Origin: Collodictyon triciliatum
Lineage: Eukaryota > CRuMs
Assembly (NCBI GenBank): GCA_043381765.1
Contig: JBHJMP010001118.1
Span: 1 to 23,485 of the forward strand
Length of the DNA stretch: 23,485 nucleotides
Direction of reading: 5' to 3'
Every line of letters starts with the position of its first letter. The stretch's first letter is position 1. A program made the translations under genes and the position numbers. The notes under the pieces are model-generated. The model was not told where the DNA came from, did no database searches, and saw only the letters and a program-made list of their open reading frames with translations. Of the stretch, positions 1 to 9,826 are shown one piece after another.

Positions 1-201
1 AATAATAAAAAAAAGAAAAAAAAAGAACAAAAAAAAAAAAAAAAGTACATTAGTACTAACAAAATAAGTAAACAACACCGCAAACAAACGATTATGATAT
101 CGCAAAATTAACAAACCAGTGAGCAGACAGATTGATTGGAATAAGGATTTTATCCATTTCAAAAATATTAACCTATTCAATTACCACATACAGAGTTGAG
201 C

Positions 202-202
<1 letters not shown>

Positions 203-235
<33 letters not shown>
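203..235. repeat. Poly(T) tract
   Basis: Uninterrupted run of about 33 T. It lies upstream of the possible exon at 289-512 and is probably intronic. No other content is recognised in positions 1-288 beyond A/T-rich low complexity. Confidence 0.95.
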
Positions 236-238
<3 letters not shown>

Positions 239-288
239 ATCAAAAAAGAAACAAATTAGGGAAAAAAAATCAAACAACCAATTTTTAG

Positions 289-512
289 TGTCATCTTCCA
301 TAATCGAGTTGTCTCGCGAACAGAATGCAAATCTCATCGGAAAAAAAAATCAAATCATATATTCAGAGTCGATTTTGAGTGCGCTGACTTCAGTTGCTTC
401 ATACACTCTACAATCGAACCAACATGAATTAGTGCAGGGAGTCAACTTGAAACATAATGAACAAACTCAAGCACACTCTTCTCATTCAATGTCTGTCGAG
501 CCCATAATCGAG
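289..512 (+). CDS. Possible upstream exon of the NELF-A-like gene
   Basis: An open frame follows a plausible acceptor (ATTTTTAG) at 288 and reads a hydrophilic S/Q/N-rich peptide that includes SILSALTSVASYTLQ and HELVQGVNL. It stays open to a weak donor (GAG|GTCGTT) after 512. The phase is compatible with the next exon, which starts at 921. The composition resembles that exon and differs from the T-rich stretch around it, so it may be an earlier exon of the same gene. No family is recognised. The donor is poor, and the 408-nt stretch between 513 and 920 could hide a further small exon or be a simple intron rich in TTTTC. This is a tentative call. Confidence 0.3.
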
Positions 513-920
513 GTCGTTGTCACCTATATTTTATTTTTTCCGTTGCCTATCTATTTCGCCTTTTTTTTTATTCTTCCTTTCAATTATCCTTTTTGCCCCT
601 ATACAACCCCTATCTAGGAAACCCCTTGTGTTAAACATTCAAAATAATCGAATTCTAAATAATGTATTAGTCGTCTTCCCATCCCGGATATTTTGTTCTA
701 CCAACCGAAACAGACCAAAATGTATATCTTTTTTTTTTTTTGACAATACATATGATTGTAGGTCTTACTTTATGTTATTGAAAGCACTGAACGTGAAAAA
801 GATGAAATGAAATCAGCGCTAATTTTTCTTTTTCTTTTTCTTTTCATACCTTTTCACTTCCTCTCATCCTCCTTTTTCTTTTCATTGAAACTTCATCGGG
901 TTAAATGATTCTTTGGGCAG

Positions 921-1383
921 TCGAAACATTACCAGCAGCAAAATTCTCCGCAAAACGCAAAGATATCATCGGTTCAAAACACTGGTATCTCGCCCAACCA
1001 GAGCCGAATCAACAGAAGCGGAGGAGATCGTTTTACATCTCCGTCAGAGTCTTCCCCACGGTCCATCTTGTCTGCTTTGCAACAGCAATATACCCTTTCT
1101 GCACAACACCCACAGCCCTCACAACAACAACATACGCAAATTATGCACAATTACTCGCAAATGGAGGCGCAATACGCGCACCAGCCCCTGCATCATTCGC
1201 CTCAAGGGCATTTTAATTCTATGAACAGCTCTGTGTTAATCAGCAACCAAAAGATTCAACAGTATGGAAATATTCCGCCATATAAAACACAAATGCAGCT
1301 TCCACATTCCCCATCTAGTATGACGCAAAACCTGAGTCAAACTCGAAATCCTATGCCTGAGTCTATTGGTAAAGTGCATGTTT

Positions 1384-1450
<67 letters not shown>

Positions 1451-2725
1451 TAAATCACTTATAATTTTATTTAGAAATAGATCATTTACTCACATTGTGA
1501 CTCTTTGGATAGTGTCTCACTTTCAGCCTTTGGAAGTCCCTTCCTCTTTCGCTCAGAACAGACTTCAGAACCAAGGATATAGTAAGCTGGATTTTTATAA
1601 TAGCTCTTTCCCTCTCATATATTTAAAAATAAGCGTGATGTTCATAAAATGGGAGAGCAGAAAAGAAAGAAGAGAAAGAGCCAGTGTACAGTAATTGAAA
1701 TATTCTGCTTTTTTTTATATTCGAAATAATTTTTTTATTCCCCTTTTTTTTCTAAATTATAAAGGCAATACTGTTTCGGCACCATCGACAGCAGAAGATT
1801 TAATCCAAGGAGCAAATCTCATAACACATGAAAAAAGGTAAGAGCATCATAATTAATTTGAATACTGCAGAAACACGATGCGACAAGACAAGTATCTGGC
1901 TAGAAAAAAAATCGATTTATTATCCGTTTTACCATATTAACTTTGTGTTATTTTTCTAATTAAACTTGCACTTATTCTCTCCTCATCACCGATGTATTTC
2001 ATTCTAGAGAAATAATCTCTCAATTCTTGACCGGTCGTGGAAGTAAGCCCTAGATATATATACTTATAAACCTGAATATGTGATCCAAAATCTGCATTAT
2101 TGTACTAAAAAAAAAAAAAGAGAAGAAAAGATGTATACCTTTGGTTGTAAACTTGCAATATTGTGGCCGTAATCTCCTTTTGGTTACTAACAATCTCGTT
2201 TTCAATTATTTCTCAGTAAATCCTGTTCCCACAAACCCAAAATACGAGATTGTTATCGACGAAAAAGATACAGTCACGCACAAGGAATTGGTATATTTTG
2301 TTACAATGCTGTTTCCCCAAATTTATGCATTCTGCCACAGCTCAGGCTTTTTCGATTTCAGTGCCAGCCTTTTAAATCCATTTTCTCCTTATCGTACGCA
2401 GATTGTCATCGAGCTGAATTACGAGACAAATACCTACAGAAAGGTATACTTTCCCATTTTCACGCAGCTTTATAAGAAAAAAATATACCAACACCTTCAT
2501 TTTTTAATCATTTTGTTTGTTTGTCTTTTCAAATGATATTCCCCTTTCAACTTTCTAAGTCGGAAATAATATGCCTATTACCACATATCTTACGCAAGAA
2601 TTTATCATTTCTGTATGATTTATATAGTTTTTCTTTTCTTATAAAAATGATATAAAATAAATAAATAAATAAAAATAAACAAGGTTCGCAGGAAGCAAAA
2701 GAAAATAATGTACAGTGCTGCGTAA
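921..2725 (+). CDS. NELF-A-like C-terminal region (3' part of a gene, 7 exons)
   Basis: I read exons 921-1368, 1513-1581, 1765-1837, 2008-2042, 2217-2290, 2402-2443 and 2684-2725, all joined in phase and ending in TAA. The first exon is a Q/S/P/H-rich disordered stretch after the acceptor TTTGGGCAG. The last five encode a compact basic end: AEDLIQGANLITHEKREI, then QFLTGRG.NPVPTNPKYEIVID, then IELNYETNTYRK and a basic tail. This order (ANK/L-T-x-EK, F(M/L)xGxRxNPxP, strand, (F/I)E(M/L)NYxTxxxxK) follows the conserved C-terminus of metazoan NELF-A, a subunit of the complex that pauses RNA polymerase II. The N-terminal HDAg-like domain is not in the window, so the gene must start upstream. The last acceptor (AAACAAG) is weak; a GTTCGCAG acceptor would give a different 15-residue end. 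The family assignment is by eye, not by search. Confidence 0.55.
1383..1451. repeat. (TTTA)n microsatellite in intron
   Basis: About 17 copies of TTTA, starting 15 nt after the donor of the exon ending at 1368 of the NELF-A-like gene. The tract occupies about half of a 144-nt intron. Confidence 0.95.
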
Positions 2726-3057
2726 ACAGATATGGATGAACAGCAATGCTCTGCATTACAGCTTCTTGCAGGTAGTTGCTTCATACCTCACTGGCTTGGC
2801 TCAAAATCAAAGTTTATTATCTGTTTTCTTTTGCGTTTGTTTATGTTTGCCACATGTCCTTTTATTTGAGGATAAATATAGATTGAGAAGGGCTGCTCTT
2901 TCGTTTAAATTTCCTTTTCTTTTCTGAATCAGGTCAAGGGACTGACCTATGCAGGGTGGGTGGTCGACTTTACACTTTTGTCGACTCACACATGGATTTC
3001 TCATATATTTTTTATCTTGATTCCCGCTGCCCCTCAACATTTTCGTAGCTGTGTGCT

Positions 3058-5116
3058 TCACTCCACAATCCGGAGAACATGCTCGTTATAGCCATACTCT
3101 TCCTTGTACTTCTCAAACAGACCCACCAGGGCCTTGATATATTGTTGCTGCACAGCCTCAATATCTTGTTCTGTTGGGCTCATATTCTGTTCTACCTGTT
3201 TTCATTTTCAAGTTATTTTTCTCCACTATTAAAACACAAGGAAAGTGAAATGATTGATAGCTATTCATGTTTTGTCAATCATTTCTTTGAATGGTTTTTT
3301 TGAACATATGTCAAGTAACTTTATATACTTTGAGAAACCACAAAAATGAGAATTATGATGGTTTGAGGAGACGAAGGCATTCCAATAATAATATAATTCA
3401 AGCGAGGTTGCACATTTGCTGAAATATCAAATTGAATTGAATTGAATTGAACTGATTGAGTTGGAATTACTTTGATGGGAGGGCCGAATACGGTTGTGAC
3501 CGGGCGTCTTTGCGGAAGAACCCCGAACGAATAGTTCCAAATTCCTCGTCCAAGAATGAGCGGGATTGAATAACCAAAGACTAATGTAAGAAATGATACT
3601 TAAACCTACGCTAAATCAATAAATAAAGGTAGATGGAGATAGTCGAGGAGAAAGTAGGAAATAACCGGTAAAATAGTGACTGTTATTATGGATGAACAGT
3701 ATGAGGCGTGGCTTTATGGTGCAAACGCGAAGAAGTCAAACACAGGCAGGTTGTAGTGTGAGATATGAGGAGGGAAAGAAGAGAAAACCTCTTTTTAGGG
3801 AATCCTGCATGGACCGAAGCTTGGAACCCTGTGGGTTATCTACTTGGTCGTACAAATCAGTCTATGAATACGGGAAGCAATTGTGAAAGTGGTTCTCATT
3901 TCCTACAGTACTTATATGCAGATAATTGGATGGCAAGATTTTTTTCATTTATTCGATTCAAATTGATTGGATGACAAGATGATATAACAAAAGCTTATCA
4001 TGCTTACTTCACCAAAGGAAAATACAGGAACCAAGTTTGCTCCGTGGGCCATAGCCAGCTATATCACAATGAGATTAGGAGAAAAATGATTTTATGAATT
4101 AAACATCAATACCTAATGCTCGTGGAATGGATATTGCATATAGCAGAACAAGGAGATAGTATAAATTATAGTGTTATGAATCAGCTTTTTTTTTTTTTTT
4201 ACTTTTGGTCGAAACAAGGGTAATGTAACACCTGGTTAGGGATAATAGAAATGTGTAAAGTGCAGATGAAAGGAATATATACTTTGATGAATCCCTTTCT
4301 TCTAAAGATGGCCAAGTCGTCTTGCGCAGGGCGTGAATAGAGAGCCTCGGCTGCACCCCCAACCAGAACAAGCATGGATTTTCCGCTGTTGAGGAGATGG
4401 TCACATGACTTTCGAGAGGCATCCACAAGTCCCATAGCGAGAAGGAAATCTCTCCAGAAGGGCAGGTAAAAGTTTTGTGATATTCTATCATAGAAAGATG
4501 CTAGTCAGATTTCACTGCGCATTATTACTAATTATTTCATTTATTTATACAAATTACAAAAGGAAAAAAAATATTTTGAATTATATTTTTTCCGTTCTGT
4601 CTGCATGAAATAGTTACGTGAGCACACGAATATCAAGGCCTTTGAAAACGGAAGATATATCACATGCTTCGGACATGACTGTCGACCAAATGCCAAAGGC
4701 TACGAAAGCCAACTCATAAAGTAAGAATGGGCGAATCGCAGGCAGATCCATGAAGCAAATTACCCACCAAGAATTCCATGAGGATGCGCAGCGAAGAGAT
4801 ACTTTTGATTCGGGGGATATTCGCAGGTCTTCACGAGCCGCACAGGGAAGTAATCGGCAAAGTAGCGCCAAAGACTCCAACGCTTGACAAAGTCCACCCG
4901 CCTTCCTCCAGTTTTCGGCGTCTTGCGGTCAAGCCAGAGCCAGGCCAGGTATAATACAAAGAGTGTGCGGGTCTTTCGCCCAAAGGCACACAGGAACAGG
5001 CCAAAGGCGAAGCAGGCTGGGCCGATACTCAGGGCGAGAGCCACGGCTGCAGTTTGCAAGCGGCGGGGAAGTGGGACGCTTAGCGGCGCAAAGCGGATGC
5101 GGGAGTGCGCTTGCAT
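3058..5116 (-). CDS. DGAT2: DGAT2-family acyl-CoA acyltransferase
   Basis: This is a complete seven-exon gene: 5116-4768, 4699-4618, 4484-4283, 4058-4008, 3861-3789, 3580-3471 and 3195-3058. It totals 334 codons, close to the family norm. The ATG at 5116 is the first in frame after an upstream stop. Visible features in order are a hydrophobic hairpin (about 22-62), the YFP motif (89-91), the active-site HPHG (111-114), FW.DFLLAMG followed by SRKS (about 153-170), VGGAAEAL (185-192), RRKGF, VPVFSFGE, GRG (263-265) and PVTTVFGPPI. The final exon carries the usual helical end (QQQYIKALVGLFEKYKEEYG). The enzyme family makes triacylglycerol from diacylglycerol and acyl-CoA at the ER and lipid droplets; monoacylglycerol or wax-ester acyltransferase activity cannot be excluded from sequence. 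It is convergent with the NELF-A-like gene. Exon 1 is much richer in G+C than the rest. Confidence 0.93.
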
Positions 5117-5935
5117 CGGAGATCGGCTTGAGGCGAGGGACTTTAGCTGGGCGGAGGTTGGCTTCGTGTCTTTTTATTTTACTGTTACATGTTTATGTAT
5201 GTTTCTACTAGAATTTGTGATGTGGATTATGTTGTTTCATCACCAAATTCATATGTGGAAAAAATAACATTTCATTTAGAAATAATGTCTGTGCATAATA
5301 TAAAGTATCAAATATTACATACCAAGTAATTTGTATTATTTTTGTATAAAAAATATTGCGAACCAAGAGTGGAAGTGACTATTGCAAATATTTCAAGAAA
5401 GTAAAACAAAAATGTATATACTCATTGAATGTTCTAAGCTTTCTGTTTTGTCCAATTTTTACGAAGCTTCAAAGGAGACAACAACATACAGGCTCATTAT
5501 TCATATGACGCAACCTTATCAACAACTTTCTTTTTGAGAATATCCATACACGCGCTTGGAATGGCAGATGCGTTGAAGTTTCATGAGACTTTTGGTCTAG
5601 GGTGTTAAAAGAGCTTCAGTTTATAAGTATGGCGACCTTATCCTCTTCACTCGCTGTTTGCTATAAGAACCGCCAGCGAACATGATTCTTTTGTGCAAAC
5701 AGATAACAATAGGTACGCCACGAATGAGGAGTGCAACCACACCGAAAACATAGCTTATCAACGTATCCACAGCGGAGCTCATCACAACTTGACCACCACC
5801 ATTCTATACCTGTATCAATTTTTTTCCCCTTTGTTTCATTCAAAGTTCAGCAAGGTTATGCCATACAAAGGGGCAAGATAGGTACGCATGATAGAGAGCA
5901 AACATACCTGTCTCAAATATTTTTTTCCACGCAGA
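5117..5935. other. Spacer between divergent DGAT2 and protease genes
   Basis: This interval holds both promoters but I recognise no motif in them. A likely 5'-UTR intron of the protease lies at about 5881-5934 (TAG|GTACGC ... CCACGCAG|A), ending one base before the ATG. A weak minus-strand coding signal at 5638-5806 is listed separately. Confidence 0.6.
5638..5806 (-). CDS. Possible minus-strand exon, hydrophobic segment, unidentified
   Basis: On the minus strand, after a plausible acceptor (ACAGGTATAG), an open frame of about 55 codons reads MSSAVDTLISYVFGVVALL and then a basic end before TAA. It has one likely membrane segment. Base composition here is less AT-rich than the flanks. No start exon is evident, and any upstream part would have to lie against or inside the protease gene. 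I do not recognise a family, and it may be chance. Confidence 0.2.
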
Positions 5936-8040
5936 ATGAAGGCCACTTATGTGGGATTATTCTTATGTGCGGCATTCGTTGTGGGAGGTGCTTTGGCCTT
6001 CTCACGTCGTGACCCTGTCACCGGGCGTGCCATTTACGGAACTGACAATCGCATCGATGAATACCAAGTGACAGACAACAACCTATTAAACGCCGGACAG
6101 GCAACTGTGGCTCTCATATCAAAAGAGGCTGTAAGGACTCCAATTGCCTTCAAATTTCTTTTTCCTTTACTCATATTTTCCTCCAACTATGGTCCTTGCT
6201 GCGTTAGAAGCCTTTTATATTGTTTTACAAACAGAATTAAACTTCAGAATGTTTGGAAAGATGCACCATGGGTCAAAAACCTTGTGACCAAACTCTGAAA
6301 CCCTCCCCATGTAGCTCACCAAAGTCGGGAATACCTTTGTGGTTTCCTCAGTAACCCTGTTGAGAGATGTCGATATTACTGGCTCTGACAATGAAACTGT
6401 TTCGGTCTGTAGTGATATAAACTTCGGAAACCAGGTTAGTCTGTCTCCTCATATTGAATAGTATTATTGCTTTTCTACAAAAAAATATCATGATTAAGAG
6501 TAATATTGAAGTTGTCATTTCGTTATTTGCATTATCAAATCACTGGAAAACAAACAAAGCCTATTGTCGCCGGTTGCTCTGGGTTCTTGATTGACAATGA
6601 CAAGATTGCTACTGCCGGCCACTGGTAATATATCGAGTTGTGTTATTTCTGAAAAGTTTGTTTGAATGTATCTAAAATTACTTTTTTTGTGGGTATGTAC
6701 CAGTATCGATAACCAAATAGCGTGTGACAATGCCTACTTTGTCTTTGGCTACATCATGACTGACGAAAATATCCCCGTCTTAGTTTTTCCGATTGAAGAC
6801 GTAAAAGTTATTTGCGCCAACATTATCACATTTTGATAAACATTAACATTTAATATTTTGGATTATTTTGCGACTGAATTTGGCTTTCATGATTTTCTGA
6901 GCAGGTTTATGAATGTAAATCATTCAAAACAGTGTACGAGGGTGATTACACCGGAGCAATCGACTTTTCCGTTGTCACCACCGACCGTCCAGTGGCAGGG
7001 AGAACCCCGTTGACCATCGATGCTTCGCCAGTGAGGATATCAATATTTGACTGCATCATTTGTCCATTTCTTAACAAATATTCCGTGCAACTGATTCATG
7101 GAGAATAATTCTATCAATGTCAATCGGTGTTCTCATAACATACATATCAAGGCAGCAGAAGAGGATTCAGTATATGTTATTGGGCACCCTACTGGACTTC
7201 CTCGTAAATATGCTGACGGAGCTGCCGTGCACTACAGCCTTCCTGACGATCCCCTTTATCAGTGGATTTTTATTGCTGTAAATATTTTCTCTTATTTGTT
7301 TTGAATTATCTATTTGGAATTGTACAAAGAAATCATTCAAAATGATTAAAGGCCATTTGATTTAGGACTTGGACACATTTGGAGGCAACTCTGGCTCTGC
7401 CGTCTTCTACAGCGAGACAAATCAGGTTGCTGGAATTCTTGTTCGTGGATCAGTAGACTATGTTGTAGATACCGAGCGCGGTTGTGTCGACGCCAATGTT
7501 TGCCCTGTTATTGACATCGAGTCAGAGAACTGTTTTGGAGAACAAGTTATGGTTTCTAAAGCCATCGCACCTTTTGTTTCCCTATCGTGCCAAGACGACA
7601 ACCAATGTAATAACAATGGCGTGTGCACGAACGGGGAATGCCTCTGCAACAGCAATTATCATGTATGAGGATGACTTAATTTTTTTTAAAATAAAATAAA
7701 AAAATAACACGACTGTCAAAAATCTTGATAAATTATTCCATACAAACAACAAAGACCGTTTAGTTGACAAAACCAGTAGGCCCTTCAAAGTGATAGTAAC
7801 CTGTCCTTTAACACGTTTCGTTGGATTATTTCTAATCTGCAGGGCAGCGACTGCTCCTTCCGATGTAGCCGTGATGTTTGCAACAACCAAGGTGATTGCG
7901 TTGGTTTGTGGGAATGCAACTGTGATTCCAGCTTCAAAGGGACTCTTTGTGTCGAGAAAGCTGATCCGAGCGGAAGCCCTCCAGCTTCTGTTGCACTGGC
8001 CTTCGTTGGCGTGATTGCTGCTGCCTTCATTGCCTTCTAG
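5936..8040 (+). CDS. Secreted trypsin-fold serine protease with EGF-like modules and GPI-type tail
   Basis: Eight exons all join in phase: 5936-6130, 6315-6434, 6560-6624, 6704-6800, 6905-7030, 7152-7277, 7366-7662 and 7843-8040, giving 407 codons. The ATG at 5936 begins a clear signal peptide (MKATYVGLFLCAAFVVGGALA); an in-frame ATG at 5888 would spoil it. The catalytic triad is visible: TAGHC (His126, split by an intron), AIDFSVV (Asp179) and GGNSGS (Ser252). CSGFLI and VIGHPTGLPRK resemble V8/glutamyl-endopeptidase-like members of the chymotrypsin clan. Two Cys-rich EGF-like stretches follow (about 320-385: C.DDNQCNNNGVC.NGECLC and CSRDVCNNQGDC). The C-terminus is a short polar SGSPPAS stretch and a run of hydrophobic residues right at the stop, as in GPI-anchored proteins. 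The likely role is cell-surface proteolysis; the substrate is unknown. The third-exon acceptor (ACAAAG) is weak. Confidence 0.88.
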
Positions 8041-8094
8041 GTATACGCAGCTCAGTGCCAAGCGCTATTCGCAGACAAATGGTTTCCCTGCCAG

Positions 8095-8100
8095 AATAAA
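8095..8100 (+). promoter_or_regulatory. Polyadenylation signal AATAAA of the protease gene
   Basis: Canonical AATAAA about 55 nt after the TAG of the protease gene. Inferred from position only. Confidence 0.5.
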
Positions 8101-8116
8101 TTCAACAACAAAAACA

Positions 8117-8231
8117 CAAAATTGAAAGGAAGAAAAAAAAAATTCAACAACAAAAAACAAAAAAAACAAAAAAACAAAAAAAACAAAAACAAAAAACAAA
8201 AAAGGAAAAGGGAACAGACAAAAAAAAAACA
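8117..8231. repeat. A-rich low-complexity tract with CAAAAA repeats
   Basis: Imperfect AAAAAC/ACAAC repeats on the + strand between the protease stop and the cornichon start. The tract creates spurious lysine/asparagine-rich and phenylalanine-rich reading frames. Confidence 0.85.
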
Positions 8232-8309
8232 ACTCTCAGTTACAATAATCTTTACAACAGTACCTGCGACGGACAACCTGAAGAAAAATCGAGAGCGACT
8301 TACAAGGAA

Positions 8310-9176
8310 ATGGCACTTGGTTGGTTCCTTTGGCTTGGAGTAGCTGTTGTTTCTGCTACGATGTTGATCAGCACCGTCTTTTTTTGTAAGTTATATAGAA
8401 AGAATAGACTCTGACGATGACGACGACGACCACCACCTCTACTCAAAGTAATGAATAATGAAGCTTTGAAGGAAAAGAAACGACCCTTTCCCTCGTTAGA
8501 TGTATTAATGTATCACGATGTATTCCCTCAAAACTTATCGAGCGCTCGTTTATTTCTTTCTTTATCTTGCTAGTTGATAAGATAAACCTTTTCAAATCTG
8601 AGATATATGATATATGTATATAAGTTTGCTTTTATTTTATGTCCATTCTCACTGCCTTCCTGCTTCATTTCAACATCAGAAAGATTTGCTGTCATATATG
8701 TAATTTATAATTAATTTCTTTATAAAATCCCAATAATTAATTACAACCATCATTTCATCGGTATCATCCACCTATAAAGGTAGCAGAGTTCCTTGACTTG
8801 GATCAAGATTACGTGAACCCTGTGGATCTCTGTCGGAGACTGAACCCTTACATCCGCCCAAACTTCCTTATCCACACAACTCTGACCTTTCACTACCTGT
8901 TTCGCCTAAGTTGGCCAGGCCTTATTATCACTGTGCCTTTAGTTGTGGTCGGAGTTATCAGGTTTTTTTTTTCACCATTAGTTGGTTAATACTTCAGAAT
9001 CGGATGTAGTTATTATGGAATACAACACCTTATAAATGCTGAATCTACTTGGACATGTTTTCTAGATATAATATGCCTTTATTTTTAATGTTTTGCCAAC
9101 GACCAATATAGAATACAAAGGAATGAATACATGCTTGACCCAACAGAGATTTACAAATCGTCGCACGCACACCGTT
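8310..9176 (+). CDS. Cornichon/Erv14 family ER cargo receptor (3' end in gap)
   Basis: Exons are 8310-8385, 8784-8961 and 9112 into the N run at 9177. The first exon starts with ATG and encodes a transmembrane helix (GWFLWLGVAVVSATMLIS). The next gives EFLDLDQDYVNPVDLC, then RLNPYIRP.FLIH and a second hydrophobic block, matching the family pattern of an acidic loop with DY.NP.D.C...N, followed by P.....H. The third exon reads RNEYMLDPTEIYKS, equivalent to the (Y)(M/L)LD(P/A)TEI(F/Y) motif of fungal Erv14. About 35-45 C-terminal residues, including the last membrane segment, must lie in the gap. Family members load membrane cargo into COPII vesicles at ER exit sites. The second acceptor must be at 8783 (GGTAG) to keep phase. 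The large first intron is AT-rich. Confidence 0.85.
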
Positions 9177-9826
9177 NNNNNNNNNNNNNNNNNNNNNNNN
9201 NNNNNNNNNNNNNNNNNNNNNNNNNNNNNNNNNNNNNNNNNNNNNNNNNNNNNNNNNNNNNNNNNNNNNNNNNNNNNNNNNNNNNNNNNNNNNNNNNNNN
9301 NNNNNNNNNNNNNNNNNNNNNNNNNNNNNNNNNNNNNNNNNNNNNNNNNNNNNNNNNNNNNNNNNNNNNNNNNNNNNNNNNNNNNNNNNNNNNNNNNNNN
9401 NNNNNNNNNNNNNNNNNNNNNNNNNNNNNNNNNNNNNNNNNNNNNNNNNNNNNNNNNNNNNNNNNNNNNNNNNNNNNNNNNNNNNNNNNNNNNNNNNNNN
9501 NNNNNNNNNNNNNNNNNNNNNNNNNNNNNNNNNNNNNNNNNNNNNNNNNNNNNNNNNNNNNNNNNNNNNNNNNNNNNNNNNNNNNNNNNNNNNNNNNNNN
9601 NNNNNNNNNNNNNNNNNNNNNNNNNNNNNNNNNNNNNNNNNNNNNNNNNNNNNNNNNNNNNNNNNNNNNNNNNNNNNNNNNNNNNNNNNNNNNNNNNNNN
9701 NNNNNNNNNNNNNNNNNNNNNNNNNNNNNNNNNNNNNNNNNNNNNNNNNNNNNNNNNNNNNNNNNNNNNNNNNNNNNNNNNNNNNNNNNNNNNNNNNNNN
9801 NNNNNNNNNNNNNNNNNNNNNNNNNN
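9177..9826. other. Assembly gap (650 N)
   Basis: Run of 650 undetermined bases. It removes the 3' end of the cornichon gene on the + strand and the catalytic core of the Ulp1/SENP protease on the - strand. Apparent reading frames crossing it have no meaning. Confidence 1.

Noticed and set aside
132-288. Poly-phenylalanine reading frame
   Set aside because: It is produced by the T33 tract; no splice or protein support.
2141-2536. Single 131-codon frame in the NELF-A-like gene
   Set aside because: It merges two real exons with the intron 2291-2401 and reads on into the next intron.
5888-5935. Upstream in-frame ATG for the protease
   Set aside because: It adds a charged 16-residue extension before a textbook signal peptide, and this stretch looks like a 5'-UTR intron.
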